Shown here one piece after another: positions 53,832-60,616 of a stretch of DNA of 64,000 nt. A model generated the notes under the pieces. The model worked only from the letters and a program-made list of their open reading frames with translations, made no database searches and had not been told where the DNA came from. Position numbers and translations under genes: made by a program. The stretch comes from JADJGC01 sp964576925 (GTDB lineage Bacteria > Zixibacteria > MSB-5A5 > CAIYYT01). The stretch covers positions 107,290 through 171,289 of the forward strand of contig CAZNWJ010000006.1 of the NCBI GenBank assembly GCA_964576925.1, given 5' to 3'. Each line of letters starts with the position of its first letter. Position 1 is the stretch's first letter.

Positions 53832-54455
53832 CTACCACATTATTCTGTTCGTTACGCCCCCGGTCACTTTCTTCACTTGCCAGCCCGTTTCTGAGTTCTC
53901 GAGATGGTAGGAGATCCAGGCACTGCTCCGAAAACGATTCCTCTCGTAGCTCTTTCTAAGTGCATGCACTATGGCGTTCTGTTTCGAGCTATCAAATCCG
54001 ACGCGGGTAAACGCCCACACGTTCATGAGTTTCTCAGTGAATGGGGCCTCATAGTCATTCCAACGGTAAGGTATTGGCAACGCAAATCGGGCGAGCCAGC
54101 GCCATCGAGCCGAACTCTTTGCGACCAGATCTTCTATTGCTTCAATAGCCATACCTGAATCAATCTTATCGAAGTATCGCAGGGGATCAAACGGGGCCCG
54201 GTGAGGCCCGTCGACCACGAGCCGTGACAGCACCAATCGGTCAGATTTCATTTTGGGAATCACGCGCTCGGTAAGCAGCGCAGTCAAGACATCGTATTCC
54301 TCAAGTTGTTCGACGGGCTGAAGGCTGTCGATATCGATGCTTTCTCTTTCTCGATAAAAGTCAACCGACTGCGCAACCTCCAGCCACATGATTACGACTG
54401 TAAAGACCAGCCCGAGACTCAATCCAGGTCGAAAGCTGTTTATCCTCCAGCACAT
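53832..54455 (-). CDS. Secreted hypothetical protein, paralogue of 51750-52346
   Basis: 207 residues. N-terminal hydrophobic segment (GLSLGLVFTVVIMWLEVAQS), then the same layout as its paralogue: IDSLQPVEQLEEYDVLTALL near 42-61, PYRWNDYEAPF, VGFDSSKQNAIVHAL and a C-terminal WQVKKV. Function unknown. AAGGGAGG lies just upstream of the ATG. The region between the two copies carries the zinc-ribbon membrane gene and repeats. Confidence 0.7.
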   Translation of the reverse strand: MCWRINSFRPGLSLGLVFTVVIMWLEVAQSVDFYRERESIDIDSLQPVEQLEEYDVLTALLTERVIPKMKSDRLVLSRLVVDGPHRAPFDPLRYFDKIDSGMAIEAIEDLVAKSSARWRWLARFALPIPYRWNDYEAPFTEKLMNVWAFTRVGFDSSKQNAIVHALRKSYERNRFRSSAWISYHLENSETGWQVKKVTGGVTNRIMW

Positions 54456-54881
54456 GACAGACCTCCCTTAGATGCTGTAATCGTTCTTTAGTAATCTGGA
54501 CGGTCCAGTCAGAGATTCGTGCAACCGATGGCCACCTTCTGATCCCGTAGGTCGGGTTTCCAGTTCGTAGGTCGGGTTCCGAATTCCGCGCCGAAGATAT
54601 TCTGGAAGAAAAGAGGCTCCACTCGCGGAATGAGAAACCCGACATGGCCTACGATTGATGATAGTAATGTCGGGTTTCTCGCTTTAGAGTGCATCTCCCA
54701 ACTTAAGTGTCAGGAACGCTCGGAACCCGACCTACGAACTGAAACAACCAAAGTTGTAGGTCGGGTTCGCAACGCAGCGCCGAACCCGACATTGTAGTAA
54801 CTTGTGTAGAAGCCAGCTGTCGGGTTTCACGCTTAGAAGTAAATCCGAAATTCCTGCATTCAGCAACGCTGGAAACCCAGG
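54456..54881. other. Repeat-rich intergenic region
   Basis: 426 bp containing a truncated GTAGGTCGGGTTTCCA at 54547, the fourth nested-palindrome copy and a 130-bp GTCGGGTT element. Nothing else recognised. Confidence 0.65.
54567..54735. repeat. Nested-palindrome element, copy 4
   Basis: 169 bp with intact 16-bp inverted ends. Immediately to its left another GTAGGTCGGGTTTCCA is cut off after 16 bp, as if interrupted by this insertion. Confidence 0.8.
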
Positions 54882-54885
54882 CTAC
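54756..54885. repeat. GTCGGGTT element whose end forms a stop codon
   Basis: Left GTAGGTCGGGTTCGC, internal CGAACCCGACA and TGTCGGGTTTCACGCTT, right GGAAACCCAGGCTAC. The right end overlaps the minus-strand gene by 4 bp, and its CTA (54882-54884) is that gene's TAG stop. Confidence 0.65.
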
Positions 54886-55418
54886 GAACTCAGCTTCACC
54901 GCCGCCCAGCGTGCCTTATCAGTATAACCCCACCCGAGCACGATACCACCATATAAGAGAACTCTCTTATCGCCGTCTGCAAAGAGATAGCACGCAAGAT
55001 CCCGCGAGGTCGGCTCGCGCCTCCAAATTGAACCCAGAGCGACGATATTGTACTTCAGCTGAAGTTCCGGATGCTGGGCGCCGAGTGCTAGGAGTTCTGG
55101 CAAGGAGGCTGGACGGAGTCCTCGAGCGCGAAGAGCACTCAAGACCTCTTGGGTCTGCCAGATCTTGTTCTTGAAGTCTACCAAGATGACTTCGACAGCC
55201 GTCACCCCGGTATCCGAACAAGGAAAATGCTCTTGAGTAATTGAGTCTCCAACGAAATCGTAATTGCCCAATTGGATCAATGAATCATAGTTGATTCCGT
55301 AGTCGACCGCGACTCGAAAACTCTTGTCGCCGGCCCTCACCTCGGTTCCGAGGATAGCGAGCAAGAACAGGATGAAGGCAGTCGTCGCGATCATGCCTGA
55401 ACATCTCTTGCAGCACAT
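54882..55418 (-). CDS. Secreted hypothetical protein
   Basis: 178 residues. N-terminal Cys-rich start, then a signal-like segment (ATTAFILFLLAILGTEVRA). The C-terminal two thirds hold LSALRARGLRPASLPELLALGAQHPELQ and KYNIVALGSIW, a combination I have seen only in uncharacterised proteins. The charged YGGIVLGWGYTDKARW end is compact. GGGAG nine bases before the ATG. Its last codons merge with a repeat, so the C-terminus may have been set by an insertion. Confidence 0.65.
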   Translation of the reverse strand: MCCKRCSGMIATTAFILFLLAILGTEVRAGDKSFRVAVDYGINYDSLIQLGNYDFVGDSITQEHFPCSDTGVTAVEVILVDFKNKIWQTQEVLSALRARGLRPASLPELLALGAQHPELQLKYNIVALGSIWRREPTSRDLACYLFADGDKRVLLYGGIVLGWGYTDKARWAAVKLSS

Positions 55419-55500
55419 TTAGGATTTCTCCCTTCTAGCGCAAGCCCTGCGCTCAAGACCCCCGTAAGGTAGCTCAATTGACTTTCGCAATCACTACTCA

Positions 55501-55596
55501 GTTTCGACAAACACTCAATTGCTAACTCCAAAATGTCGAAACCCCTCATGATTTCAACTCAATCACAACGGTTGGCCATAAGGGGTTTCGACCTAC
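55501..55596. repeat. GTCGAAACCCC nested inverted repeat, copy 2
   Basis: Shares AAxGTCGAAACCCCTCA and AAGGGGTTTCGACCTAC with 49750-49899, again near the stop of a minus-strand gene (13 bp from the aminopeptidase stop). Confidence 0.7.
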
Positions 55597-55608
55597 TTCA
55601 AGAATCGT

Positions 55609-56739
55609 CTACCCCCCCAACGCCTTCTTGGTAAACTTTCCGCGCAACTCCGGCACCACAAATTCGCCGTCCTTGCGGATCAGGCGGCCGTCAAACCAGA
55701 TTTCGCCGCCGCCGTAATCCTTGCGCTGAATCAGCACCTTGTCCCAGTGAATCGCCGACTTGTTGCCGTTGTAAGCCTCGTCGTAACACTGGCCCGGCGT
55801 CAAGTGAATCGAGCCGGCGATCTTCTCGTCAAACAGCGTGTCCTTCATCGGATGCAAGATCATTGGATTGCAGCCGATCGACCATTCGCCGATATAGCGC
55901 GCGCCCGGATCGGTGTCGAGAATGCGGTTGAGCTTGGCGGTGTCGTTCTTCGCGGTCGCCTTGACGATCTTGCCGTTAACGAACTCGTAGCGGATTCCCT
56001 CGAAGACCGTGCCTTCATACAGCGACGGCGTATTGTACTCGATGACGCCGTTGATCGAATCGCGCACCGGCGCCGTGTAGACCTCGCCGTCGGGGATATT
56101 TCGGCCGCCCTCACACTTGACGACGCCGATCCCCTTGATCGAAAACTTCAGATCGGTCTTGCCCGGCCCCTTGATATGCACCTTGTTCGTGCGCTTCATC
56201 AATTTAACGAGCGGGTCCATCGCCTTCGACATCTTCGCATAGTCGATGCAGCAGACGTCGAAATAGAACTGTTCGAACTTCTCCTGCGGCATCTGCGCCA
56301 ATTGCGCCATCGCGTTGTTGGGGTAGCGCAGCACGACCCACTTGGTGCGCTTGACGCGCTGCTCAAGATGCACCGGATGGTAATACAGCGAATTCCACAG
56401 CTTCATCTTTTCGCCCGGCACGTCGTTCAAGTCAAACGGATTTTCCGACCCGCGCACGCCGATATAGCACTGCGCCTGCTTCATCATCGACAGGTGGAAC
56501 TTGGCGAATTTCTTGATCTGCTCGGCATTGTTGCCGGCGAGGAATTGGCGGATCAGCGATTCGTCGTTGTAGAACCAGAAGGGAACGCCGCCGACCTTGG
56601 TGACTTTCTTGATGATCGCCTTGCCGAGTTCGAGTGTCGGCACGCCTTTCATCTCGATGTAGACGATTTCGCCCTTCTTGACTTCGCACGACCAGTTGAC
56701 CAGGATATCGGCCAATTTATCATGACGGGGATCTTGCAT
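55609..56739 (-). CDS. M29-family aminopeptidase
   Basis: 376 residues, thermophilic-aminopeptidase (AmpS/AmpT, M29) type. DPRHDKLADILVNWSCEVKKGE at the start, VYTAPVRDSINGVIEYNTPSLYEGTVFEGIR in the middle (metal-ligand Glu region), then EWSIGCNPMILHPMKDTLFDEKIAGSIHLTPG and NKSAIHWDKVLIQR near 318-345. It removes N-terminal residues from peptides in the cytoplasm using two metals. GGAGG upstream of the ATG. Length normal. Confidence 0.88.
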   Translation of the reverse strand: MQDPRHDKLADILVNWSCEVKKGEIVYIEMKGVPTLELGKAIIKKVTKVGGVPFWFYNDESLIRQFLAGNNAEQIKKFAKFHLSMMKQAQCYIGVRGSENPFDLNDVPGEKMKLWNSLYYHPVHLEQRVKRTKWVVLRYPNNAMAQLAQMPQEKFEQFYFDVCCIDYAKMSKAMDPLVKLMKRTNKVHIKGPGKTDLKFSIKGIGVVKCEGGRNIPDGEVYTAPVRDSINGVIEYNTPSLYEGTVFEGIRYEFVNGKIVKATAKNDTAKLNRILDTDPGARYIGEWSIGCNPMILHPMKDTLFDEKIAGSIHLTPGQCYDEAYNGNKSAIHWDKVLIQRKDYGGGEIWFDGRLIRKDGEFVVPELRGKFTKKALGG

Positions 56740-56821
56740 GAATAACCTCCAGAGATTGCGGCGTCGCGCAGCGGGCCCTTCCCGTTGCCGCCGTTGTGAA
56801 AAGTGTCTTGCGATTAATTAA

Positions 56822-56851
56822 TTGCCGCGCGGCGAACAAATCAATTATAAT
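56822..56851 (+). promoter_or_regulatory. Candidate promoter giving a nearly leaderless lipoprotein mRNA
   Basis: TTGCCG (56822-56827) and TATAAT (56846-56851), 18 bp apart. The expected start near 56858 is about two bases before the ATG at 56860. No Shine-Dalgarno is visible before that ATG. Confidence 0.35.
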
Positions 56852-56859
56852 CGCGCGAA

Positions 56860-58692
56860 ATGAAGATGATCTGGAAGACAAAAGCGAATGATTCACCCGA
56901 GTCTCGTAGGGGCGACCCTTGTGGTCGCCCGTGTTACGACGACATACCACAGCACGGAGGCCATCTCCGTAGGGTCGACCCTTGTGGTCGCCCGTCTTGG
57001 GGTGATTCGAGACTGGGCGGGGACAAGCCCCGCCCCTACGGGATCGCCCTCGCGCTCTTCATCTTGCTTCTTTCCTCCTGCGCCAAAGACATGCCGCCCC
57101 CCGGAGGCCCGCCCGACAAAACGCCGCCGGATATCCTCGCCACGACACCGGCACCCGGTGCCACACTTGTCGATCGCAGCGCGCCGATCACCGTCGAGTT
57201 TTCCGAGCGCATCAACGGCAAGGCAATCGGCAATGCGCTCTTCATCTCGCCGCCGCTGAAGGTCGAGCCCACCGTGCGCGTCAAAGGCGCGCGTTTGCGT
57301 ATCGAGCCGAACGAACCGCTCGACTCCGGCCGCACCTACGTTGTCACCATTGGCGCTTCGCTGCAAGATCTGCAAGGGAACAAGCTGACCGCATCAAAGA
57401 CCATTGCTTTCTCGACCGGCGAACAGATTGATTCCGGCGCCATCGTTGGTCGCATTCATGACAAAGAAAAACCTGCCGCCAACTTCCGCGTCTTCGCCTT
57501 CGAAAACGACTCGCTCTTGATTGATTCGCTCTTTACGCGTATTCCCGATTACATCACCGAAACCGGTTCCGACGGCAGCTTCGCTTTCGCCAACATGAAA
57601 GAGGCCGACTACCTTGTGCTCGGTGTCGAGGACAAAGATCGCGACAACCGCCTCAGCCGCGAATCGGAACGCGTCGCGTTGCCGCATCGCATTGTCGCCG
57701 CGTTGCCGCCGGAAACGAAACCGCTGGCCCTTGATCTGTATTTGTCGCGCCACGATTCGACCGAACTGTCGATCATCAATTGCCTGGACGACAACCGCAC
57801 GATCGTGATGCAATTCGCCGGACAGAAACTCGATCCGTCCACACTCGATCGGACAGCCATCCGCCTCGTCGACTCCACCGGCAGGGAGTATGCCGTCGAC
57901 GCTGCCATGATCTTCACCGCCGAGCCGGAGCGCGTCTATCTCTGGAGCGATAGTCTGACTGCCGACAGGGAATACACCGTGCACTTGCGCGGCCTGCGCG
58001 GTGAGGAAGGCAAGCGCCTTCCCGGCGACTCCTGCTCCTGCAAGTTCCGCTATCGCGGCATCGATGAGCAAGCGCCGTCCGTCAAGGAGCGCACGCCCTC
58101 GGGGAATCTCTCGACGATTTACCCGGACGACTCGCTTAAGCTTTTTCTCTCCGAGCCGGTCACCGTCGCTGACAGCGCACTGCTGATTGCCGTCGACAGC
58201 GTGACAACTTTCATCGGCACTTTGCTCCGGGTGCCCGGAACGACGAACTATGCCATGTCGGACTTTGCAGGTGTACCGCCTAACCGCTCACTGAAAGCGA
58301 TTTTCCGTGTCGGCGCTCTCAGAGACCTGTCCGGCAATCGCGGCGCCGACACGGTATATACATTTTCGCTGCTGGTGGCCTCGCCCGATTCGCTCGGAAG
58401 TCTCAGCGGCACGCTCGAGACCCCGATTGACGAGGAGATTGACCTGCGCTTTGTCGGAACCAATCGCAAACGCGAGTACCGGCTCGACAGTCAGATCTCG
58501 GGAGTCTTCTCATTAAAACTCTACCCCGACTTGTATCGCCTTCTCGCCTTCGAAGATCGTAACGGAAATCACCGCTGGGACTACGGTACGTTGGTGCCGT
58601 TTGCATTGTCCGAGCGCGGTTGGATTGCGGCTGATAGCGTTCGCGTCCGCGCCCGTTTCGATCACGAGGATTTCCGGATCAAACTTGAGTAG
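56860..58692 (+). CDS. Ig-like (Big_5) lipoprotein with repeat-derived N-terminus
   Basis: 610 residues. Lipobox LSSC with Cys74, then KDMPPPGGPPDKTPPDILATTPAPGATL and tandem Ig-like domains of the Big_5 type (ITVEFSERIN, LRIEPNEPLDSGRTYVVTI, then FSLLVASPDSLGSL). Probably a periplasmic or outer-membrane structural protein. The first 55 residues are unusual for a lipoprotein: they contain RRGDPCGRP, RVDPCGRP and GGDKPRPYG, which are translations of three intergenic repeats lying in this frame. No start codon lies between them and the hydrophobic core, so they are part of the translated chain unless the gene is inactive. Confidence 0.8.
   Translation: MKMIWKTKANDSPESRRGDPCGRPCYDDIPQHGGHLRRVDPCGRPSWGDSRLGGDKPRPYGIALALFILLLSSCAKDMPPPGGPPDKTPPDILATTPAPGATLVDRSAPITVEFSERINGKAIGNALFISPPLKVEPTVRVKGARLRIEPNEPLDSGRTYVVTIGASLQDLQGNKLTASKTIAFSTGEQIDSGAIVGRIHDKEKPAANFRVFAFENDSLLIDSLFTRIPDYITETGSDGSFAFANMKEADYLVLGVEDKDRDNRLSRESERVALPHRIVAALPPETKPLALDLYLSRHDSTELSIINCLDDNRTIVMQFAGQKLDPSTLDRTAIRLVDSTGREYAVDAAMIFTAEPERVYLWSDSLTADREYTVHLRGLRGEEGKRLPGDSCSCKFRYRGIDEQAPSVKERTPSGNLSTIYPDDSLKLFLSEPVTVADSALLIAVDSVTTFIGTLLRVPGTTNYAMSDFAGVPPNRSLKAIFRVGALRDLSGNRGADTVYTFSLLVASPDSLGSLSGTLETPIDEEIDLRFVGTNRKREYRLDSQISGVFSLKLYPDLYRLLAFEDRNGNHRWDYGTLVPFALSERGWIAADSVRVRARFDHEDFRIKLE
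56906..56930. repeat. GTAG + GGGCGACC hairpin, copy 1
   Basis: GTAG, GGGCGACC, CTTGT loop, GGTCGCCC: perfect 8-bp stem. Lies in the coding frame of the lipoprotein gene. Confidence 0.75.
56969..56993. repeat. GTAG + GGTCGACC hairpin, copy 2
   Basis: GTAG, GGTCGACC, CTTGT loop, GGTCGCCC: one mismatch in the stem. Same orientation as copy 1, 63 bp away. Confidence 0.7.
57015..57039. repeat. Inverted GTAG-type hairpin GGGCGGGG, copy 3
   Basis: On the minus strand it reads GTAG, GGGCGGGG, loop, CCCCGCCC; on the plus strand it ends CTAC at 57036-57039. Opposite orientation to copies 1 and 2, forming a BIME-like cluster. Confidence 0.7.
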
Positions 58693-58707
58693 TAATCAGG
58701 AGGATTC

Positions 58708-59790
58708 ATGATAGACCTGTCCAGCCTTCCCACCTGGCTGTCGGAAACGATCATTTTCGTCGCCATCGTCGTCGGCGCGTACTTGCTCTCCGAAATCGTC
58801 GTCTTGATTCTCAACTTGGTCAAGCGATATCTCGCCTCACGCACCTCTACCGATCTCGACGACAAGATCATCGACGCCATCAAAGCACCGGTGCGCTACG
58901 CCATGATCTTCGTTGGCGCCACGATCGCATTGAAACGACTCGACCTGCTCACGGCGGAATCCAAGGACTGGGTCTTCAAGATCACCTCCGGAATCGTTTT
59001 TGTCGGCTTCGCGTTCGTAGTCACGATGGTGCTATTGCGCTTGGTCAAGATTTTTACTCGTTGGTATGCCGAGAAAGTTGCCGCGCGCACTGATAGCACG
59101 CTCGATGATCAACTCCTGCCCTTGATCCGCCGCATCCTCAACGTCGTCGTGGTCGCGATCGGCGCCGTCACCGTGCTCGATCATTTCGCGGTCGATGTCA
59201 AGGGTCTGATCGCTGTCCTCGGCGTCGGCTCGCTCGCCATCGCACTCGCCGCACAGGATACCGTCGCCAACATGATCGCCGGCTTCATCCTGATGCTAGA
59301 TCGCCCGTTCCGCAAGGGCGACCGCGTCGTGCTCGCTTCGGGAGAAACCGTGGATGTCTACGACATCGGCCTGCGCTCCTCCAAGTTTATGACCTTCGAC
59401 AACACTCTCGTGATCGTGCCAAACAATGAACTGGTCAAAGCCAAAGTCACGAACCTGTCGTATCCCGAGGAGACCATCCGCGTCAAGATCGACATCGGCG
59501 TCGCGTACGGCAGCAACATCGATCAGGTCAAGTCGGTGCTCCTGAGCGTAGCGCAGTCGCATCCGAAAGTGCTCGGCGACCCGGTGCCTTCAGCCGACTT
59601 CGTCAGCTTCGGCGATTCGGCCCTGAACTTCTCGCTCACGTGCCGGGTCGGGCAGATCGCCGACCAATGGCGTACCGGCGAGGAAATGCGCTGCTCGATC
59701 TACAACGAATTCCGTCGCGCCGGCATTGAAATCCCGTATCCACAGCGCGTCATTCATGTGCAGGGCAAAGGCTTGCCCGGCAGCAATTAA
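58708..59790 (+). CDS. MscS-family mechanosensitive channel
   Basis: 360 residues. Four to five N-terminal spans (WLSETIIFVAIVVGAYLLSEIVVLIL, APVRYAMIFVGATIAL and others). Then the MscS pore helix and beta domain: LGVGSLAIALAAQDTVANMIAGFILMLDRPFRKGDRV near 170-206, and the C-terminal beta/alpha cage ending YPQRVIHVQGKG. It opens on membrane tension and releases solutes under osmotic downshock. ATG 15 bp after the lipoprotein stop, with AGGAGG before it, so the two may be co-transcribed. Confidence 0.9.
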   Translation: MIDLSSLPTWLSETIIFVAIVVGAYLLSEIVVLILNLVKRYLASRTSTDLDDKIIDAIKAPVRYAMIFVGATIALKRLDLLTAESKDWVFKITSGIVFVGFAFVVTMVLLRLVKIFTRWYAEKVAARTDSTLDDQLLPLIRRILNVVVVAIGAVTVLDHFAVDVKGLIAVLGVGSLAIALAAQDTVANMIAGFILMLDRPFRKGDRVVLASGETVDVYDIGLRSSKFMTFDNTLVIVPNNELVKAKVTNLSYPEETIRVKIDIGVAYGSNIDQVKSVLLSVAQSHPKVLGDPVPSADFVSFGDSALNFSLTCRVGQIADQWRTGEEMRCSIYNEFRRAGIEIPYPQRVIHVQGKGLPGSN

Positions 59791-59805
59791 GGCGTCAAAA
59801 TTCTA

Positions 59806-59833
59806 TTGACATTGCCGATGCAATCTTTACTTT
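59806..59833 (+). promoter_or_regulatory. tRNA-Ile promoter
   Basis: TTGACA (59806-59811) and TACTTT (59828-59833), 16 bp apart, in the block AAAATTCTATTGACA (59797-59811), identical over 15 bp to the tRNA-Ala/23S promoter. Start expected near 59840, 10 bp before the tRNA. Confidence 0.65.
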
Positions 59834-59849
59834 GGCAATCCCATGAAAT

Positions 59850-59923
59850 GGGCTCGTAGCTCAGATGGTTAGAGCGCGCGCCTGATAAGCGCGAGGTCGG
59901 CAGTTCGATTCTGCCCGAGCCCA
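59850..59923 (+). tRNA. tRNA-Ile (anticodon GAT)
   Basis: 74 nt, complete cloverleaf: acceptor GGGCTCG/CGAGCCC with discriminator A, D stem GCTC/GAGC, anticodon stem CGCGC/GCGCG with loop CTGATAA, and T arm GGCAG-TTCGATT-CTGCC. No CCA encoded. Read 3.2 kb upstream of tRNA-Ala, the order normally seen between 16S and 23S rRNA. Confidence 0.96.
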
Positions 59924-59970
59924 TATTGTCTTTTTCAAGTCTCTTATTCTTCATCCAAAGCTATTGATAA

Positions 59971-60166
59971 GCGCGAGTCCGGCAGTTCGACCGCCGGTGC
60001 CCCACCGCTTGCGGTGGGAAAAACACACCGTGACCTGGTGTCCGAGCCCATATTCTCCTTTCAACATTGTTCCTCATTGGCTCTTCAAGTTGCCAGTAAT
60101 TGTCATTGCGAGGAGCGAACGAACATTCGCCATTCGCGCTGCACCTTGCCGCGACGAAGCAATCTC
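59971..60166 (+). repeat. 196-bp tandem repeat unit 1 with tRNA-Ile 3' relic
   Basis: Begins GCGCGAGTCCGGCAGTTCGA (just before it TGATAA is also kept, 59965-59970), matching tRNA positions from the anticodon loop through the T loop. A 51-nt insert with a CCCACCGC/GCGGTGGG hairpin follows, then CCGAGCCCATATT, the acceptor 3' strand and trailer. It ends with a CATTGCGAGGAGCGA element (60101-60166). Confidence 0.75.
60101..60166. repeat. CATTGCGAGGAGCGA element, copy 4
   Basis: Ends match the other copies. It is the right part of tandem repeat unit 1. Confidence 0.7.
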
Positions 60167-60176
60167 CATTTCAAAC

Positions 60177-60372
60177 GCGCGAGTCCGACAGTTCGACCGC
60201 CGGTGCCCCACCGCTTGCGGCGGGAAAAACACATCGTGACCTGGTGTCCGAGCCCATATTCTCCTTTCAACATTGTTCCTCATTGGCTCTTCAAGTTGCC
60301 AGTAATTGTCATTGCGAGGAGCGAACGAACATTCGTCATTCGCGCTGCACCTTGCCGCGACGAAGCAATCTC
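60177..60372 (+). repeat. 196-bp tandem repeat unit 2 with tRNA-Ile 3' relic
   Basis: Offset by 206 bp from unit 1, differing at only about four positions. It lacks the TGATAA in front (CAAACG instead). It includes CATTGCGAGGAGCGA copy 5 at 60307-60372. Confidence 0.75.
60307..60372. repeat. CATTGCGAGGAGCGA element, copy 5
   Basis: Right part of tandem repeat unit 2; differs from copy 4 by one base in the middle (CGT for CGC). Confidence 0.7.
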
Positions 60373-60389
60373 GGACGATGTGACTTCGA

Positions 60390-60420
60390 GTCCCCCTTAG
60401 CAAAGGGGGTTAGGGGGTTG
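60390..60420. repeat. CCCCCTTAGC hairpin repeat
   Basis: CCCCCTT-AGCA-AAGGGGG stem followed by TTAGGGGGTTG, a pattern met as an intergenic repeat in many unrelated bacteria. Only one copy in the window. Confidence 0.55.
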
Positions 60421-60550
60421 TATTCGATTTCCTCCCGCACACGAATCTCGGGGCCGACTTCACGTCACCTCTTCTGACTTCGCGCGCCCTCAGTGTCACT
60501 CGCACTGTCTCTACATCAATTCGGGCGGCTCGCCGCCGCGATCATCGCTA

Positions 60551-60579
60551 TTGACATTCCAAACTTCGTCTCATACGTT
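60551..60579 (+). promoter_or_regulatory. Promoter candidate for the M1-like gene
   Basis: TTGACA (60551-60556), spacer 17, TACGTT (60574-60579). The -35 context CTATTGACATT is like the tRNA promoters. Start near 60586, 31 bp before the ATG. Confidence 0.4.
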
Positions 60580-60616
60580 AATCTGAATCTTGAGATTCCC
60601 ACAATCCGGAGTTGCC

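Larger units (their letters stand above)
59924..60616. other. Region of tRNA relics and repeats
   Basis: 693 bp without a gene. Two tandem 196-bp repeats (59971 and 60177) carry relics of the 3' half of tRNA-Ile. Then a CCCCCTTAGC hairpin repeat at 60390, and the promoter candidate for the next gene at 60551. Confidence 0.65.

Noticed and set aside
55747..56745. 332-codon open frame on the plus strand
   Set aside because: Complement of the M29 aminopeptidase; repeated Leu/Arg/Asp composition typical of antisense frames.
48341..57042. Insertion sequence explaining the repeats
   Set aside because: No transposase gene or fragment was found among the repeats in this window.
59971..60372. Possible CRISPR or long tandem-repeat array
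   Set aside because: Only two long units with a 10-bp spacer; no regular short repeats or cas genes.
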